Notes: a model not told the origin generated them from the letters alone. A stretch of DNA of 64,000 bases from Gluconacetobacter sacchari (GCF_014174255.1 NZ_JABEQJ010000001.1:248001-312000); one strand, 5' to 3'. Shown: positions 17,893 through 30,541, counted from the first letter of the stretch. A program made the numbers and translations.

Positions 17893-19925
17893 GCCGGCTT
17901 CCGGGCGGTGCGCAGGAGGTCCAGCCGGCGGGCGGCGTCGGGCCGGGCCAGCAGGGGCGGGCCGGCCGGGTAGCGTTGCTGCCAGTTGGGGTGGCCGGAG
18001 GTGGTGCCGGGCAGGTTGGGCTGCTCGGGCAGGCCCAGCGCATCCTCCAGCGGCAGGATCGCCAGCGGCGACGCGGCGGCGCCGACGAAGCTGGCCGCCG
18101 CATCGACCACCCGCGCCGCGCCGGCGGGCGTGACCGGCGGCGGCTCGGGCGCCTCCTCCGGGCGCAGCGCGGCCCACAGGGACGCGCGATCGAGCGCGCG
18201 GGCGGCGAGGGCGTCCTCGACGCGGGTGCCGCGCGGCAACTGGCGCAGGGCCTTGCGCCAGCCGATATCGGTGGCCTGCCACCAGCCGGCCACTGTAGGA
18301 AGATCATGCGTGGTGGTCATGCCGACGTCGCCCGTGCCCCATTTGTCGGGTGACAGGAAAGCACCCTTTGCATCGCGCTGAAACCACAGCACGTTCATGC
18401 CCATGATCGACCGCCGGGCCGCGCGGGCGCGAAAGCCCGCCGGCACGGTGCCCAGATCCTCGCCGATCACCACCGCCTGATGGCGGTGCGATTCCAGCGC
18501 CACCAGCCGCATCAGGTCCCGCCCCGGAAAGGACAGGTAGGCGCCGTCGGCCGCCGACGCGCCCTCGGGGATCACCCACAGCCGTTCCAGCCCCATCACA
18601 TGGTCGATGCGGACGCCGCCCTGCCGCGTCAGCGCCGCGCGCAGCGTGTCGATGAAGGCGCGGTAGCCATGGGCGCGCAGCGCGCCGGGAGAGAAGGTCG
18701 TCAGCCCCCAGTTCTGCCCCAGCGGCCCCAGCGGGTCGGGCGGCGCGCCGACCGACCCGCCGATCAGGAAATCGTCCTGGTTCGCCCAGCACTGGCTGCC
18801 TGACGGATCGGTCCCCACCGCCAGGTCCGCGATCAGGCCGATCCGCATGCCCGCGTCCCGCGCCGCCTGGGCCGCGCCGTCGAGGCCGCGCGCCGCCAGC
18901 CATTGCAGGAACAGGTGGAAGCCGACCTCGTGATGGCGTTCCTCGGCGAAGCGCGCGACCTCGGGGCTGGCGGGATTGCGCAGGGCGGCGGGCCAGGCCC
19001 GCCAGTTGCCGCCACGCGGGCCGCGGCCGAGCTGGTGCGCCTGCAACGCCTCGAACACCCCGTGATGATGCAGCGCGCGGCCATGCGCGGCCAGGAACGC
19101 CGTCATCTCCGCCGGCGGCGTGAGGCGGATATGGTCGTCATACAGGCCGCGCAGCAGGCGCAGGCGCAGCGCGGCCGCCTGCGGCCAGTCGATCAGCGCC
19201 GCGTCCTCCAGCGCGCGCGTGGCCTGCGGCGGGATGCGCAGCCGGCGGATCACCGCCCCGATATCATGGGTGGAGAACCAACTGCGCATGTCGGCCAGCA
19301 GCACGTTCAGGAACAGCCGGCTGGAGGGCGAATAGGGGCTGAACTGCGTGGGCCGGGCGCTGAACATGGCATGGACCGGACTGATCGCCAGCGCGTCGGC
19401 ACCGGCTGCCGCCGCCTGGCGCGCGAGCTCGGCCAGCGCCCCGAAATGCCCGATCCCGCCATCATGCCGGGCGCGCAGGCCGTGGATCTGCACCGCGAGC
19501 CCCCAGCCGCGCGCGCCGTCCGTCGCCTCGGCCACCGTGCGGCAGCGGGCCGGCGCGTTGGCCAGCACCGTCGACCGGTCCGCGATCTCCAGCCGGTGAT
19601 AGCCCACCCGCGCGATCGCGGGCAGCCGCACGCGGCCGTCGCGCGACCGGCCGGCATGGCCGGAGAGCATGCTGCCATCCTCGCATTCCAGCCGGAACGC
19701 CACCCGGTCGGACCGGGCCGGCAGCGGCAGCACGGTGGCGACGCCCGCCTGGCCCACCACCATCGGCGGCAGCGCGTCCTCCGCCAGGGACGGCCCATTT
19801 TCCAGCACCCGCAGCAGGCCGCGCAGCGTATCGACCCCGACACGGTGCGACACCCCGCGCGCATCGCGCCACGCGGTGGCCAGGCCCGCCTGGCTTGCCC
19901 GCGCGCGCAAGGTGCGGTCATCCAT
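17889..19925 (-). CDS. malQ: 4-alpha-glucanotransferase (amylomaltase, GH77)
   Basis: A 678-residue GH77 protein that disproportionates maltodextrins. Motifs: YSPSSRLFLNVL; nucleophile region GGVRIDHVMGLERLW (about residue 441); acid/base VIGEDLGTVP (about 487); TTTHDLPTVAGWW (about 540). It overlaps the upstream treZ stop by 8 bases and is overlapped by treY. In this operon it would lengthen short dextrins left by debranching so that GlgX and TreY can use them. The N-terminal 150 residues are a less conserved MalQ-type beta domain. Confidence 0.94.
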   Translation of the reverse strand: MDDRTLRARASQAGLATAWRDARGVSHRVGVDTLRGLLRVLENGPSLAEDALPPMVVGQAGVATVLPLPARSDRVAFRLECEDGSMLSGHAGRSRDGRVRLPAIARVGYHRLEIADRSTVLANAPARCRTVAEATDGARGWGLAVQIHGLRARHDGGIGHFGALAELARQAAAAGADALAISPVHAMFSARPTQFSPYSPSSRLFLNVLLADMRSWFSTHDIGAVIRRLRIPPQATRALEDAALIDWPQAAALRLRLLRGLYDDHIRLTPPAEMTAFLAAHGRALHHHGVFEALQAHQLGRGPRGGNWRAWPAALRNPASPEVARFAEERHHEVGFHLFLQWLAARGLDGAAQAARDAGMRIGLIADLAVGTDPSGSQCWANQDDFLIGGSVGAPPDPLGPLGQNWGLTTFSPGALRAHGYRAFIDTLRAALTRQGGVRIDHVMGLERLWVIPEGASAADGAYLSFPGRDLMRLVALESHRHQAVVIGEDLGTVPAGFRARAARRSIMGMNVLWFQRDAKGAFLSPDKWGTGDVGMTTTHDLPTVAGWWQATDIGWRKALRQLPRGTRVEDALAARALDRASLWAALRPEEAPEPPPVTPAGAARVVDAAASFVGAAASPLAILPLEDALGLPEQPNLPGTTSGHPNWQQRYPAGPPLLARPDAARRLDLLRTARKPA

Positions 19926-21705
19926 GGGCGGCTCCGTCGCCGGCCTCGGCCAGGTGGACGGTCACGGCGTGGGGAGGCAGGCGGCGCGCCATGTCGGCCG
20001 AGGGCGGGTCCTGGAACAGGACCGGGCCGGCCACCCAGTCCGGCAGGTCGACCGGGCCGGACCCCAGATTGAGGCCGATCGACAGGATTGCCCCGTCGCC
20101 CATCCGCCAGCGCGCGGCCACCGCGCCCCGCCCCACCACCCGCGCGCCCAGCCCGCGCGCGCCGCGCAGGCGCGGCGTGATGCGGGCATGGCGCAGCCGC
20201 AGCAGGGTGGCGAAAAAGCCATGCCACGCGCGCCCTTCCGCCTGCTCCGCCTCGTGCGCCGGGGGAATCGAGGCGGTGAAGGTCTCGGGCTGGTTGGGGT
20301 CGGGGATCGTCTGGCGCCGGACCGGGTCGCGGAAATGCGCGAAGGCGGCGAATTCGCGCCGGCGGCCGTCGCGCACGATCTGCCCCAGCGCGGGCGGGTG
20401 GCTGGTGAAATACAGGAACGGCTGGCGCGAGCCCCATTCCTCGCCCATGAACAGCATCGGGATCTGCGGCGACAGCAGCAGCAGCCCGTAGGCCGCGCGC
20501 AGGGCCTGCGGCGGCGCCAGCACCGTCAGCCGCTCGCCCAGCGCCCGATTGCCGATCTGGTCGTGATTTTGCAGGAACAGGATGAAGGCGCTGGCCCGCA
20601 GGCCGGCCGTTTCCATGCCCCGCGGGCGGCCCAGGGTGGGAAACATCTCGCCCTGGAAGGCGAAGCCCTCGGCCAGGACGCGCGCCAGGCGGCCGGCGGG
20701 ATCGGCGGCGAAATTGGCGTAATAGCCTTCGCTCTCGCCCGTCAGCAGCACATGCAGGGCATTATGCCCGTCATCGTTCCATTGCGCGTCGAACCCCGCG
20801 CGCAGCAGGCCGGAATCGTTGTTCTCGTTCTCCAGGATCAGATGCACGTGGCGGCCGGATTCGACCCGCGCGCGGACATGCGCCGCCAGGTCGACCAGCC
20901 AGTCGCGCTCGCCGATCGCCTGCACCGCGTCGAGCCGCAGCCCGTCGAAACGATACTCCATGAGCCAGTACAAGGCATTTTCCATGAAATAGGCCTGCAC
21001 GGCGGGCTGGCGGAAATCGATGGCGTCGCCCCACGGGGTCGGCCGGCCGGCATGGAAGAACGGGGCGGCGTAGGCGCCGAGGAAATTGCCCTCCGGCCCG
21101 AAATGATTATAGACGACATCGAGAAAGATCATCATGCCCAGCGCGTGGGCGTGATCGACCAGCGCCTTCAGCTCCTCCGGCGTGCCGTAGGACGATTCCG
21201 GCGCGTAGGGCAGCACGCCGTCATAGCCCCAGTTGCGCCCGCCGGGGAATTCCGACAGCGGCATCAGCTCGACCGCCGTGATCCCCAATGCCGCCAGGCC
21301 CGCCAGCCGCTCGCGCACGCCGCGAAACCCGCCGGCCGCGCCGACATGGATTTCGTAGATCACCGCCTGTTCCCACGGCAGGCCCCGCCAGTCCGCGACC
21401 TGCCAGTCATAGGCGCGGGGATCGATCACCTGGCTTGGCCCCGACACGTCGCGCGGCTGGGCGCGCGAGGCCGGGTCGGGCACCGCGAGGTCCGGGGCGA
21501 CGCGGTAGCGATAGAGCGCCCCGGCGCCGCAGGGGGCCACCGCCTGGAACCAGCCGTCGGGCTGGCGGTCCATCGGCACGGGGGCCAGCCCCTCGATCTC
21601 GACCGAGGCCGCGCGGCTGGACGGGGCCCAGAGGCGAAAGCGGGTTTCCTGCGGCGCGAGCAGGGTCGCGCCGAAACTGCCGGTGAAAGCATGGGTCTTA
21701 CGCAT
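19918..21705 (-). CDS. treZ: Malto-oligosyltrehalose trehalohydrolase (TreZ, GH13)
   Basis: A 595-residue protein with an N-terminal beta domain (FTGSFGATLLA, FRLWAPSSRAASVEI) and a GH13 barrel. Catalytic segments: FDGLRLDAVQAIGERDWL (about 255), LILENENND (about 291) and FLQNHDQIGNRALGERL (about 383). It cleaves free trehalose from maltooligosyl-trehalose made by TreY. The ATG at 21705 (MRKTHAF) gives an 8-base overlap with glgX; an upstream ATG at 21723 is in frame but would overlap by 26. Confidence 0.94.
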   Translation of the reverse strand: MRKTHAFTGSFGATLLAPQETRFRLWAPSSRAASVEIEGLAPVPMDRQPDGWFQAVAPCGAGALYRYRVAPDLAVPDPASRAQPRDVSGPSQVIDPRAYDWQVADWRGLPWEQAVIYEIHVGAAGGFRGVRERLAGLAALGITAVELMPLSEFPGGRNWGYDGVLPYAPESSYGTPEELKALVDHAHALGMMIFLDVVYNHFGPEGNFLGAYAAPFFHAGRPTPWGDAIDFRQPAVQAYFMENALYWLMEYRFDGLRLDAVQAIGERDWLVDLAAHVRARVESGRHVHLILENENNDSGLLRAGFDAQWNDDGHNALHVLLTGESEGYYANFAADPAGRLARVLAEGFAFQGEMFPTLGRPRGMETAGLRASAFILFLQNHDQIGNRALGERLTVLAPPQALRAAYGLLLLSPQIPMLFMGEEWGSRQPFLYFTSHPPALGQIVRDGRRREFAAFAHFRDPVRRQTIPDPNQPETFTASIPPAHEAEQAEGRAWHGFFATLLRLRHARITPRLRGARGLGARVVGRGAVAARWRMGDGAILSIGLNLGSGPVDLPDWVAGPVLFQDPPSADMARRLPPHAVTVHLAEAGDGAAHG

Positions 21706-23827
21706 CGACCGTTTCCTTCGCATGTCGCGCGTCCGGAGTGAAACCGAGCAGCACGACGCCGTGCGCGCCGACCGTCCAGTGTGCCAGCCTGTCAGACAGG
21801 GTGGCGGTCCGGCCCGGATCGGTGCTGTCGAGCAGCAACGTCCATTTGCCCGGAACCGGCGGCAGGATACAGTCCGCGTCGGCGTCGCCCGCGTTCATGA
21901 GCAGATAGGTGGTATCGGCGCCGCCGCCGTCATCGGCGCAGGAGCGCAGAAGCCCCAATATTCTGCCGTGGTCGTCGTTCCAGGCGTCGGGCGTCATGGG
22001 ATGGCCCTCGGGACCGTACCACGCGATGTCGAGAAGGCCCGGCCGGGTTTCGCGCTTGCCGTACAGATAGTTGCGACCGCGCACCGACGGGTGGGCGGCG
22101 CGCAGGGCCGCCAGCCGGGCGACATAGGCGGTCAGCGCGTGCCCGGCATGTGTCGCGGCCAGCGGCCAGTCCAGCCATGTGGTGGGGTTGTCCTGGCAAT
22201 AGGCGTTGTTGTTGCCGCCCTGGGTCTGGCCGAATTCGTCGCCCGCCAGCAGCATCGGCGTGCCCTGCGACAGGAACAGGGTCGCCAGCATGGCGCGCCG
22301 CACCCGGTCGCGCACCGCGCGGATCGCCGGATCGTCGGTCGGGCCCTCGGCGCCCCAGCCGGTGCTGAAATTCTCGGAATGGCCGTCCTGCCCGTCCTCG
22401 CCGTTCGCGTCGTTATGCTTGCGGTCGTAGCTGACCACGTCCGTCAGCGTGAAACCGTCATGCGAGGTGATGAAATTGATCGACGCCCAAGGATGCCGCC
22501 CGCGCCGGTCGAACACGTCGGCCGAACCGCTGAGCCGGGCCGCCAGGTCGCCGCGCATCAGCGCGTCGCCGCGCCAGAAGCGCCGCACCGTGTCGCGGTA
22601 GCGGTCGTTCCATTCGGCGAAGCCCGGCGGGTGGTTGCCGAGTTGGTAGCCGCCGGGCCCCGGGTCCCATGGTTCGGCGATCAGCTTGCGCGTGGACAGT
22701 ACCGGGTCCTGGCGCAGCACGTCGAAGAAGCCGCAGAACGGGTCGAAACCGTAGCTTTCGCGCCCCAGGGTGGAACAGAGATCGAAGCGGAATCCGTCGA
22801 TATGGTAATCGAGCGCCCAGTGGCGCAGGGAATCCATGACCATCTGCAACACGCGCGGGTGGGACAGGTTGAGCGTGTTGCCGCAGCCGGTGTCGTTGAT
22901 CAGGTGGCGCTCGTCCTCCGGCACCAGCCGGTAGTAGACGGCGTTGTCCAGCCCGCGATAGCACAGGGTGGGGCCGAGTTCGCTGCCCTCGCACGTGTGG
23001 TTGTAGACCACGTCCAGGATCACCTCGATCCCGGCCGCGTGCAGGCGGCGCACGGCGGTGCGGATTTCGTGCGGCGAGCCTTCGGCCAGATAGCCGGCGT
23101 GCGGCGCGAAGAAGGCCAGCGTGTTGTAGCCCCAGTAATTCGTCAGCCCCCGTTCCAGCAGGAACCGGTCCCGCACGAAGGCGTGGACCGGCATCAGTTC
23201 CAGCGTCGTGATGCCCAGGCGCAGCAGGTGGTCGATCAGGCGTGGGTCGGACAGGGCCTGGAAGGTGCCGCGCTCGACCGAAAGCAGGTCGCCGCGCCGC
23301 ATCGACAGGCCGCGCAGATGGGCCTCCATGATCACCGTGCGTTCCCACGGCACGCGGGGCAGCCGGTCGTCGCCCCAGTTGAACGCGTCGTTGGCGACCA
23401 CGCTTTTCGGCATCGCCGGCGCGCTGTCGCGGCGGTCGATCGACAGGTCGGCGCGCGGCGAGTTGACGCGGTAGCCGAACAGCGAGTCCGACCAGCTGAG
23501 CGTGCCGTGCAGCGCGCGGGCGTAGGGATCGATCAGCAGCTTGTGCGGGTTGAAGCGGTGGCCGCGCAACGGCTCGTAGGGGCCGTAGGCGCGATAGCCG
23601 TACAGCAGCCCCGGCCGGGCGTCGGGCAGGTAGCCGTGCCAGACCTCGTCCGTGCGTTCGGGCAGTTCGAACCGCGCGACCTCGCGCCGGCCCGACGGGT
23701 CGAACACGCAGAGATCGATCCGCTGCGCGTTGGCCGAAAACACGGCGAAATTGACGCCCTGCCCGTCCCAGGTCGCCCCCAGGGGCGCCGAGGCGCCGCG
23801 CATCAGGCGGGTGGGAAAACGCATCAC
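21698..23827 (-). CDS. glgX: Glycogen debranching enzyme GlgX/TreX
   Basis: A 709-residue isoamylase-type GH13 enzyme. It has a CBM48-like N-terminus (GATWDGQGVNFAVFSANA), then HIDGFRFDLCSTLGRE (about 346), LIAEPWDPGPGGYQLG (about 386) and FITSHDGFTLTDVVSY (about 456). It hydrolyses alpha-1,6 branches of glycogen or limit dextrin, giving linear maltodextrins for TreY. The GTG at 23827 (next ATG 23824) lies 3 bases after the glgB stop. Confidence 0.95.
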   Translation of the reverse strand: MMRFPTRLMRGASAPLGATWDGQGVNFAVFSANAQRIDLCVFDPSGRREVARFELPERTDEVWHGYLPDARPGLLYGYRAYGPYEPLRGHRFNPHKLLIDPYARALHGTLSWSDSLFGYRVNSPRADLSIDRRDSAPAMPKSVVANDAFNWGDDRLPRVPWERTVIMEAHLRGLSMRRGDLLSVERGTFQALSDPRLIDHLLRLGITTLELMPVHAFVRDRFLLERGLTNYWGYNTLAFFAPHAGYLAEGSPHEIRTAVRRLHAAGIEVILDVVYNHTCEGSELGPTLCYRGLDNAVYYRLVPEDERHLINDTGCGNTLNLSHPRVLQMVMDSLRHWALDYHIDGFRFDLCSTLGRESYGFDPFCGFFDVLRQDPVLSTRKLIAEPWDPGPGGYQLGNHPPGFAEWNDRYRDTVRRFWRGDALMRGDLAARLSGSADVFDRRGRHPWASINFITSHDGFTLTDVVSYDRKHNDANGEDGQDGHSENFSTGWGAEGPTDDPAIRAVRDRVRRAMLATLFLSQGTPMLLAGDEFGQTQGGNNNAYCQDNPTTWLDWPLAATHAGHALTAYVARLAALRAAHPSVRGRNYLYGKRETRPGLLDIAWYGPEGHPMTPDAWNDDHGRILGLLRSCADDGGGADTTYLLMNAGDADADCILPPVPGKWTLLLDSTDPGRTATLSDRLAHWTVGAHGVVLLGFTPDARHAKETVDA

Positions 23828-23830
23828 GCG

Positions 23831-26053
<2,223 letters not shown>

Positions 26054-26115
26054 GAGGTGTTATTCCGGCAGGCAAGGAGCAGGCAGGGGCGACCGAACGG
26101 ATTGGCGGGCCGCCG

Positions 26116-27759
26116 TCAGCCCGACCGGCCGGACATGTAGTCATTGGCGCGGACCCGCCCGCGCCGGGCGGTGTGGCAGGCGGCCCGCGCCCCGCGCGTG
26201 GCGTGCGCGGAGCCGCCCGAAGCGGCGGCCGGCGGACGACGCCGCGCCGACGGCAGGTCGGCCACCGGTGCGCCGGCATCGGCGTGGCCGAGGACGCGGC
26301 GGAAAAGCCGGGCATAGTCCTGCGCCTTGTGCCCCCAGGAGACATCGTAGCGCGCGCCGTTGCGTTGCAGCCCCGCCCAGCGCGCCGGCTGGCGGAACAG
26401 GGCGGCCGCGCGGCGGATCGCGCCGGCCAGCGTTTCACCGTCGACCGGCGAGAACAGGAAGCCGGTCGCGACGTCGCTGGCCATCGCCGCCGCGTTGGCG
26501 TCGATGATGGTGTCGGCCAGGCCGCCGACCCGCGATGCGATGGGCACGCAGCCATAGCGCACCGCGCAGAGCTGGGTCAGGCCGCAGGGTTCGAACCGCG
26601 ACGGCAGCAGCAGGCTGTCCGCCGAGGCCTGGACGCGATGGCCCAGTTGCTCGCTATAGCCGATATGGCAGGCCAGACGGTCGGGATAGCGGCGCGCCAG
26701 GCGGGCGAGTTCCCGCTCCATCGCCACCTCGCCGCTGCCGATGACGACGAGCTGCGTCCGGTCGTCGAGGATCCGGGGCACGATATCGGCCAGGATATCC
26801 ACCCCCTTCTGCCCGGTCAGGCGGCTGACCAGCCCCAGCAGAAAGACGTTCGGGTCCTGGCGCAGGCCGAATTCGGCCTGGAAGGCGCGCTTGTTGGGCC
26901 GGCGCGCCACGATGTCGCCGACCCGGTAGGGAAACAGCACCGCCGGGTCGGTCGCGGGATTCCAGTCGTCGGTGTCGATGCCGTTGAGGATTCCCGCCAG
27001 CCGGTCCGAGCGGGTGCGCAGCAGCCCGTCCAGCCCCATGCCCCATTCCGGGGACTGGATTTCCCGCGCGTAGGTCGGCGAGACGGTGATGATCCGCGCG
27101 GAAAAGAGCAGACCGGCCTTCAGGAACCCGATCTCGCCATAGCATTCGACGCCCTCGATCGTGAAAGCGTGCGGCGGCAGGCCGAACCGATGGAGATCGG
27201 CCGCCGGGAAGCGGCCCTGGAAGGCCAGGTTGTGGATGGTCTGCACGACCGGCGCCGCCGGGCGGCCGTCATAATGCAGATAGGCCGCCGTCAGCCCGGC
27301 CTGCCAGTCATGCGCCATCACCAGGTCCGGCCGGTGGCCCGGCACCTGACCCTGCGCGATGCTGGCCGCGACGCGCGACAGGCAGGCGAAGCGCACCCCG
27401 TTATCCGGCCAGTCGGCACCGTCGGGCGCCAGATAGGGATTGCCCTTGCGGCGGAACAGGGACGGGCAATCGACGACCAGCAGGTGATGACCGGCCGCAT
27501 GTCCCTCCAGCAGCGAAACCTCGACCCCCGGCAGGGGCGACATCGCGGCCACGCGCACCGGACCTTCCAGCGCGTCCAGCACCGATGGATAACCCGGCAG
27601 CAGCGTCGTCACCAGCACGCCCTCGTGGCGCAGCGCCGCCGGCAGCGACCCGACCACGTCGCCCAGTCCGCCCGTCTTGACGAAGGGAAACATTTCCGAC
27701 GCGACGGACAGCACATGGATCGGACCCGACGGCTCCTGTTCCAGTTGGTGACGGTTCAT
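26116..27759 (-). CDS. glgA: Glycogen synthase (ADP-glucose type, GT5)
   Basis: A 547-residue GT5 glycogen synthase, the first gene of the operon. It has the nucleotide-sugar motif KTGGLGDVVGSLPAAL near residues 28-43, SRLTGQKGVDIL in the linker and the C-terminal catalytic loop PSRFEPCGLTQL (about 390). It extends glucan chains from ADP-glucose. The usual GlgA length is about 480; here a tail of some 60 residues rich in Arg, Ala and Pro follows the conserved domain. GAAGGG lies 9 bases before the ATG. The ADP-glucose supplier glgC is not in the window. Confidence 0.94.
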   Translation of the reverse strand: MNRHQLEQEPSGPIHVLSVASEMFPFVKTGGLGDVVGSLPAALRHEGVLVTTLLPGYPSVLDALEGPVRVAAMSPLPGVEVSLLEGHAAGHHLLVVDCPSLFRRKGNPYLAPDGADWPDNGVRFACLSRVAASIAQGQVPGHRPDLVMAHDWQAGLTAAYLHYDGRPAAPVVQTIHNLAFQGRFPAADLHRFGLPPHAFTIEGVECYGEIGFLKAGLLFSARIITVSPTYAREIQSPEWGMGLDGLLRTRSDRLAGILNGIDTDDWNPATDPAVLFPYRVGDIVARRPNKRAFQAEFGLRQDPNVFLLGLVSRLTGQKGVDILADIVPRILDDRTQLVVIGSGEVAMERELARLARRYPDRLACHIGYSEQLGHRVQASADSLLLPSRFEPCGLTQLCAVRYGCVPIASRVGGLADTIIDANAAAMASDVATGFLFSPVDGETLAGAIRRAAALFRQPARWAGLQRNGARYDVSWGHKAQDYARLFRRVLGHADAGAPVADLPSARRRPPAAASGGSAHATRGARAACHTARRGRVRANDYMSGRSG

Positions 27760-28039
27760 GCCACGTACCCTTCATGGTCAGGAGGAAAGAAAAGATGCCG
27801 GGCCTTGCGCCCGCTAAAAATCTAACGACGCTGATCGGCCGGAAAACAACTATCACAGGAAAGTGATCGATTCGGAAGAATCCTGCCGTGGCACGCAGAG
27901 ATTCGAACTTGTGATTCGAACTTTTCCGGACCGGCGCGCGCCGCCGGCGGGGCCGTTTCCCGTCGCGTCGCCGCCCCCCATGGCATCGGCGCCACTTGCC
28001 GCTAGAACGGAGGACAGCAACCAGGGAACCGTTCCGACC

Positions 28040-29299
28040 ATGACCCCCACGCCCCCGCCCGGCACCGCCCCGCCGTCGCGCAGCCTGAGCGACGCCCGGC
28101 ATATCATCGCCGCGTGCTTCCTGGGCTGGACGCTCGATGCCTGCGACTTCTTCATCGTGCTGTTCACGCTCGACAATGTGGCCCGCAGTTTCTCGACCTC
28201 GCTGGAGGCGATCCTGCTGGCGCCGACCCTGACGCTGATCAGCCGGCCGATCGGGGCCTATCTGTTCGGCCGCGCCGCCGACCGGCATGGGCGCCGGCCG
28301 GTTCTGATGGCCACGATCGTGACCTATTCGCTCATCGAACTGCTGTCGGCGTTCGCGCCGAACCTGACGGTCTTCCTGGCGCTGCGGCTGCTGTTCGGCG
28401 TGGCGCTGGGCGGGGAATGGGGGGTCGGCACCTCGCTGACCATGGAGACCGTGCCGCCGCACTGGCGCGGCATGGCGTCGGGGCTGTTGCAGGCGGGCTA
28501 CCCGGCGGGCTACCTGCTGGCGTCGCTGATGTTCCTGCTGCTGCCGGCGCTGGGCTGGCAGGGATTGTTCATCCTGGGTGCCTCGACCGGGCTGTCGGTC
28601 GTCTATGTCGCGCTCTACGTCAAGGAAAGTCCCGTCTGGCTGGCCCGCCGGCAGGGAGCGGGGGCCGTGCCCGACGCCGCGCGGCGGCCCATGCTGGCGA
28701 CCCTGCGGCGCTATCGCGGACCGGCGGTGTATGCCGTGTGCCTGATGGCGGCCTTCAATTTCTTCAGCCACGGGTCGCAGGACCTGTTTCCGAAGATCTT
28801 CCTGGCGCTGCAACGGCACCTGCCGCACCCGGCCATCACCGCGATCGTGGTGGCGTACACCATCGCCGCCATCGCGGGCGGGCTGTGCTTCGGGGCGCTG
28901 TCCGAGCGGATCGGCCGCGCGCGCACCATCGCGCTGGCCGCGACGCTGGCCCTACCACTGCTGCCGCTCTGGGCGCTGTCCACCACGCCGCTATGGATCG
29001 GCGTCGGGGCGGTGCTGATCCAGTTCTGCATCCAGGGCGCCTGGGGGGTGGTGCCCGCCTATCTGAACGAATTGTCGCCGCCGGATATCCGCGCCACCTT
29101 TCCCGGCGTGGCCTATCAGTGCGGCAACCTGATCGCCGCCAGTACCGGGCTGATCCAGAACCGGATCGCCCTTGGCATGGGCGGCGACCTGGCCCCGGCG
29201 CTGATGATCGTGGTGGGATGCGCGGGCGGCGCGATCGCGCTGCTGGCCACGCTGGCGGGGCCGCGCTTTCACGCGCATCTGGCGGGGGCGCCGGACTAG
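28040..29299 (+). CDS. MFS metabolite:proton symporter (SHS/MhpT-like)
   Basis: A 419-residue, roughly 12-segment protein. The opening FLGWTLDACDFFIVLFTL, with Asp in the first helix, is typical of the sialate/lactate/aromatic-acid H+ symporters. Motif A is GRAADRHGRRPVLM and the next loop is GEWGVGTSLTMETVP. Substrate: probably a small carboxylate, but not readable from sequence. Upstream codons to 27863 are open but look non-coding; ATG 28040 (MTPTPPP) fits the family. A perfect hairpin (GCGGCC/GGCCGC) sits right after the stop at 29299-29314. Confidence 0.85.
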   Translation: MTPTPPPGTAPPSRSLSDARHIIAACFLGWTLDACDFFIVLFTLDNVARSFSTSLEAILLAPTLTLISRPIGAYLFGRAADRHGRRPVLMATIVTYSLIELLSAFAPNLTVFLALRLLFGVALGGEWGVGTSLTMETVPPHWRGMASGLLQAGYPAGYLLASLMFLLLPALGWQGLFILGASTGLSVVYVALYVKESPVWLARRQGAGAVPDAARRPMLATLRRYRGPAVYAVCLMAAFNFFSHGSQDLFPKIFLALQRHLPHPAITAIVVAYTIAAIAGGLCFGALSERIGRARTIALAATLALPLLPLWALSTTPLWIGVGAVLIQFCIQGAWGVVPAYLNELSPPDIRATFPGVAYQCGNLIAASTGLIQNRIALGMGGDLAPALMIVVGCAGGAIALLATLAGPRFHAHLAGAPD

Positions 29300-29335
29300 C
29301 GGCCTTCCGGCCGCGGGCGGAGACGGTTCGTCGGA

Positions 29336-29772
29336 TCAGGAAAGCGCCATAATCCTGGCGAGGGAATGAAAAACCCTTTCGTCCGCGCAGTGCGTGACGT
29401 TGAAGCGCATGAAGGAGGCGGCCGACCGGCTGGCACTGAAGACGTTGCCTGGCGCGTGAATGATCCTGTCCGCCATGCTCTTCAGCGCGATGTCCGTTGA
29501 ATCCTGCCCGTCGGGCAACCTGCACCACAGGTAGAATCCTCCCTTCGGCACGATCCACGGATGGATCCCCAAGGCGTCCAGTCTGCCCAGGACCATCTTC
29601 CGCGATCGTTCCAGGCGCCGCCGGACCTCCTGCATGTGCCTGCGATAGCCGCCCCCCTCCAGGATCATCGCGATCATTTCCGTGGCGACCGGGCTCGGGC
29701 CGCCGAAACTGGTCGCGACCTGCATGTCGACGAGCCCGTCGATCAGCTCCTTCCGGCCCGCGACATAGCCGC
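29336..29772 (-). pseudogene. 3' half of an interrupted MocR-type (GntR/aminotransferase) regulator gene
   Basis: About 145 codons of the C-terminal half of a class I aminotransferase-like domain. They begin GYVAGRKELIDGL, then QVATSFGGPSPVATEMI and end in RFNVTHCADERVF. There is no start codon of its own. The matching N-terminal half is at 36716-37689 on the same strand. Joining the two at the Cys-Gly codons restores the SLRC-GYVA sequence normal for MocR proteins just after the PLP lysine. The gap is filled by foreign DNA. Confidence 0.85.
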
Positions 29773-30431
29773 CATTCGCAGCGCCGCGTCACCTCCGCAA
29801 CCACGGGATCGCGATAGAGGCCGAGAAAGGACATGGCGGTGGACAGCACACCCGATCGTTCGTTGGGGGACTTGTTCAGAAGTTCGCGCGCAGCCGAGGC
29901 CACGACGGGATGCGCACCGGCATCGCCAAGATGCTTCGTCCGCATCATCGCCGACAGCGTTGTGGCGATGGGGCGCTTCGGATCCGACAGGAAATTGGCG
30001 ACACTGGCCAGGGTCTTGTCCGGCTCGGCATAGAGGACATGCAGGATGGCGCCGACCAGCAGGGAGTGCGAGGTTTTCTCCCAATGATTGCGCTTCTCCA
30101 GACTGCCTTCCGGATCCACGAGGATGTCGGCGACGTTCTGGGCATCGCGGACTTCCCACTCCCCACGCCGGATTTCCAGCAGCGGGTTATAGGCGGACGA
30201 GGTCGCATTGGTTGGATCGAACAGCACGACGCGCCCGAAGCGAGAGCGAAATCCCGCCGTCAGCTCCCAGTTCTCGCCCTTGATGTCATGGACGATCGCT
30301 GAGCCGGGCCAGGTCAGGAGTGTGGGGATGACCATGCCCACGCCCTTGCCACTGCGCGTTGGCGCGAAGGTCAGGACATGCTCTGGCCCGTCATGCCTGA
30401 GGTAGGCTTTGCCATACCGGCCCGCCATCAA
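29773..30431 (-). pseudogene. traG: VirD4/TraG coupling-protein fragment
   Basis: An internal piece (about 215 codons) of a type IV secretion coupling ATPase. It begins GRYGKAYLRHDGPEHV, has Walker A FAPTRSGKGVGMVIPTLL, then HDIKGENWELTAGFRSRFG, and stops matching at DPVVAEVTRRCEWR, where it meets MocR sequence. The N-terminal membrane part (about 130 residues) and the C-terminal third with Walker B are absent. It is a relic of conjugative DNA and cannot function. Confidence 0.85.
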
Positions 30432-30541
30432 AGCCTAGCGTAGTATACGTGCCGATGGTGACTGAATCGTAGAATTGCCGTTCTCCATGCCGCGTGCTGG
30501 CAGGCGAGCCAGTGCAGTATTGCCCATCTCAGGCAGAATCA

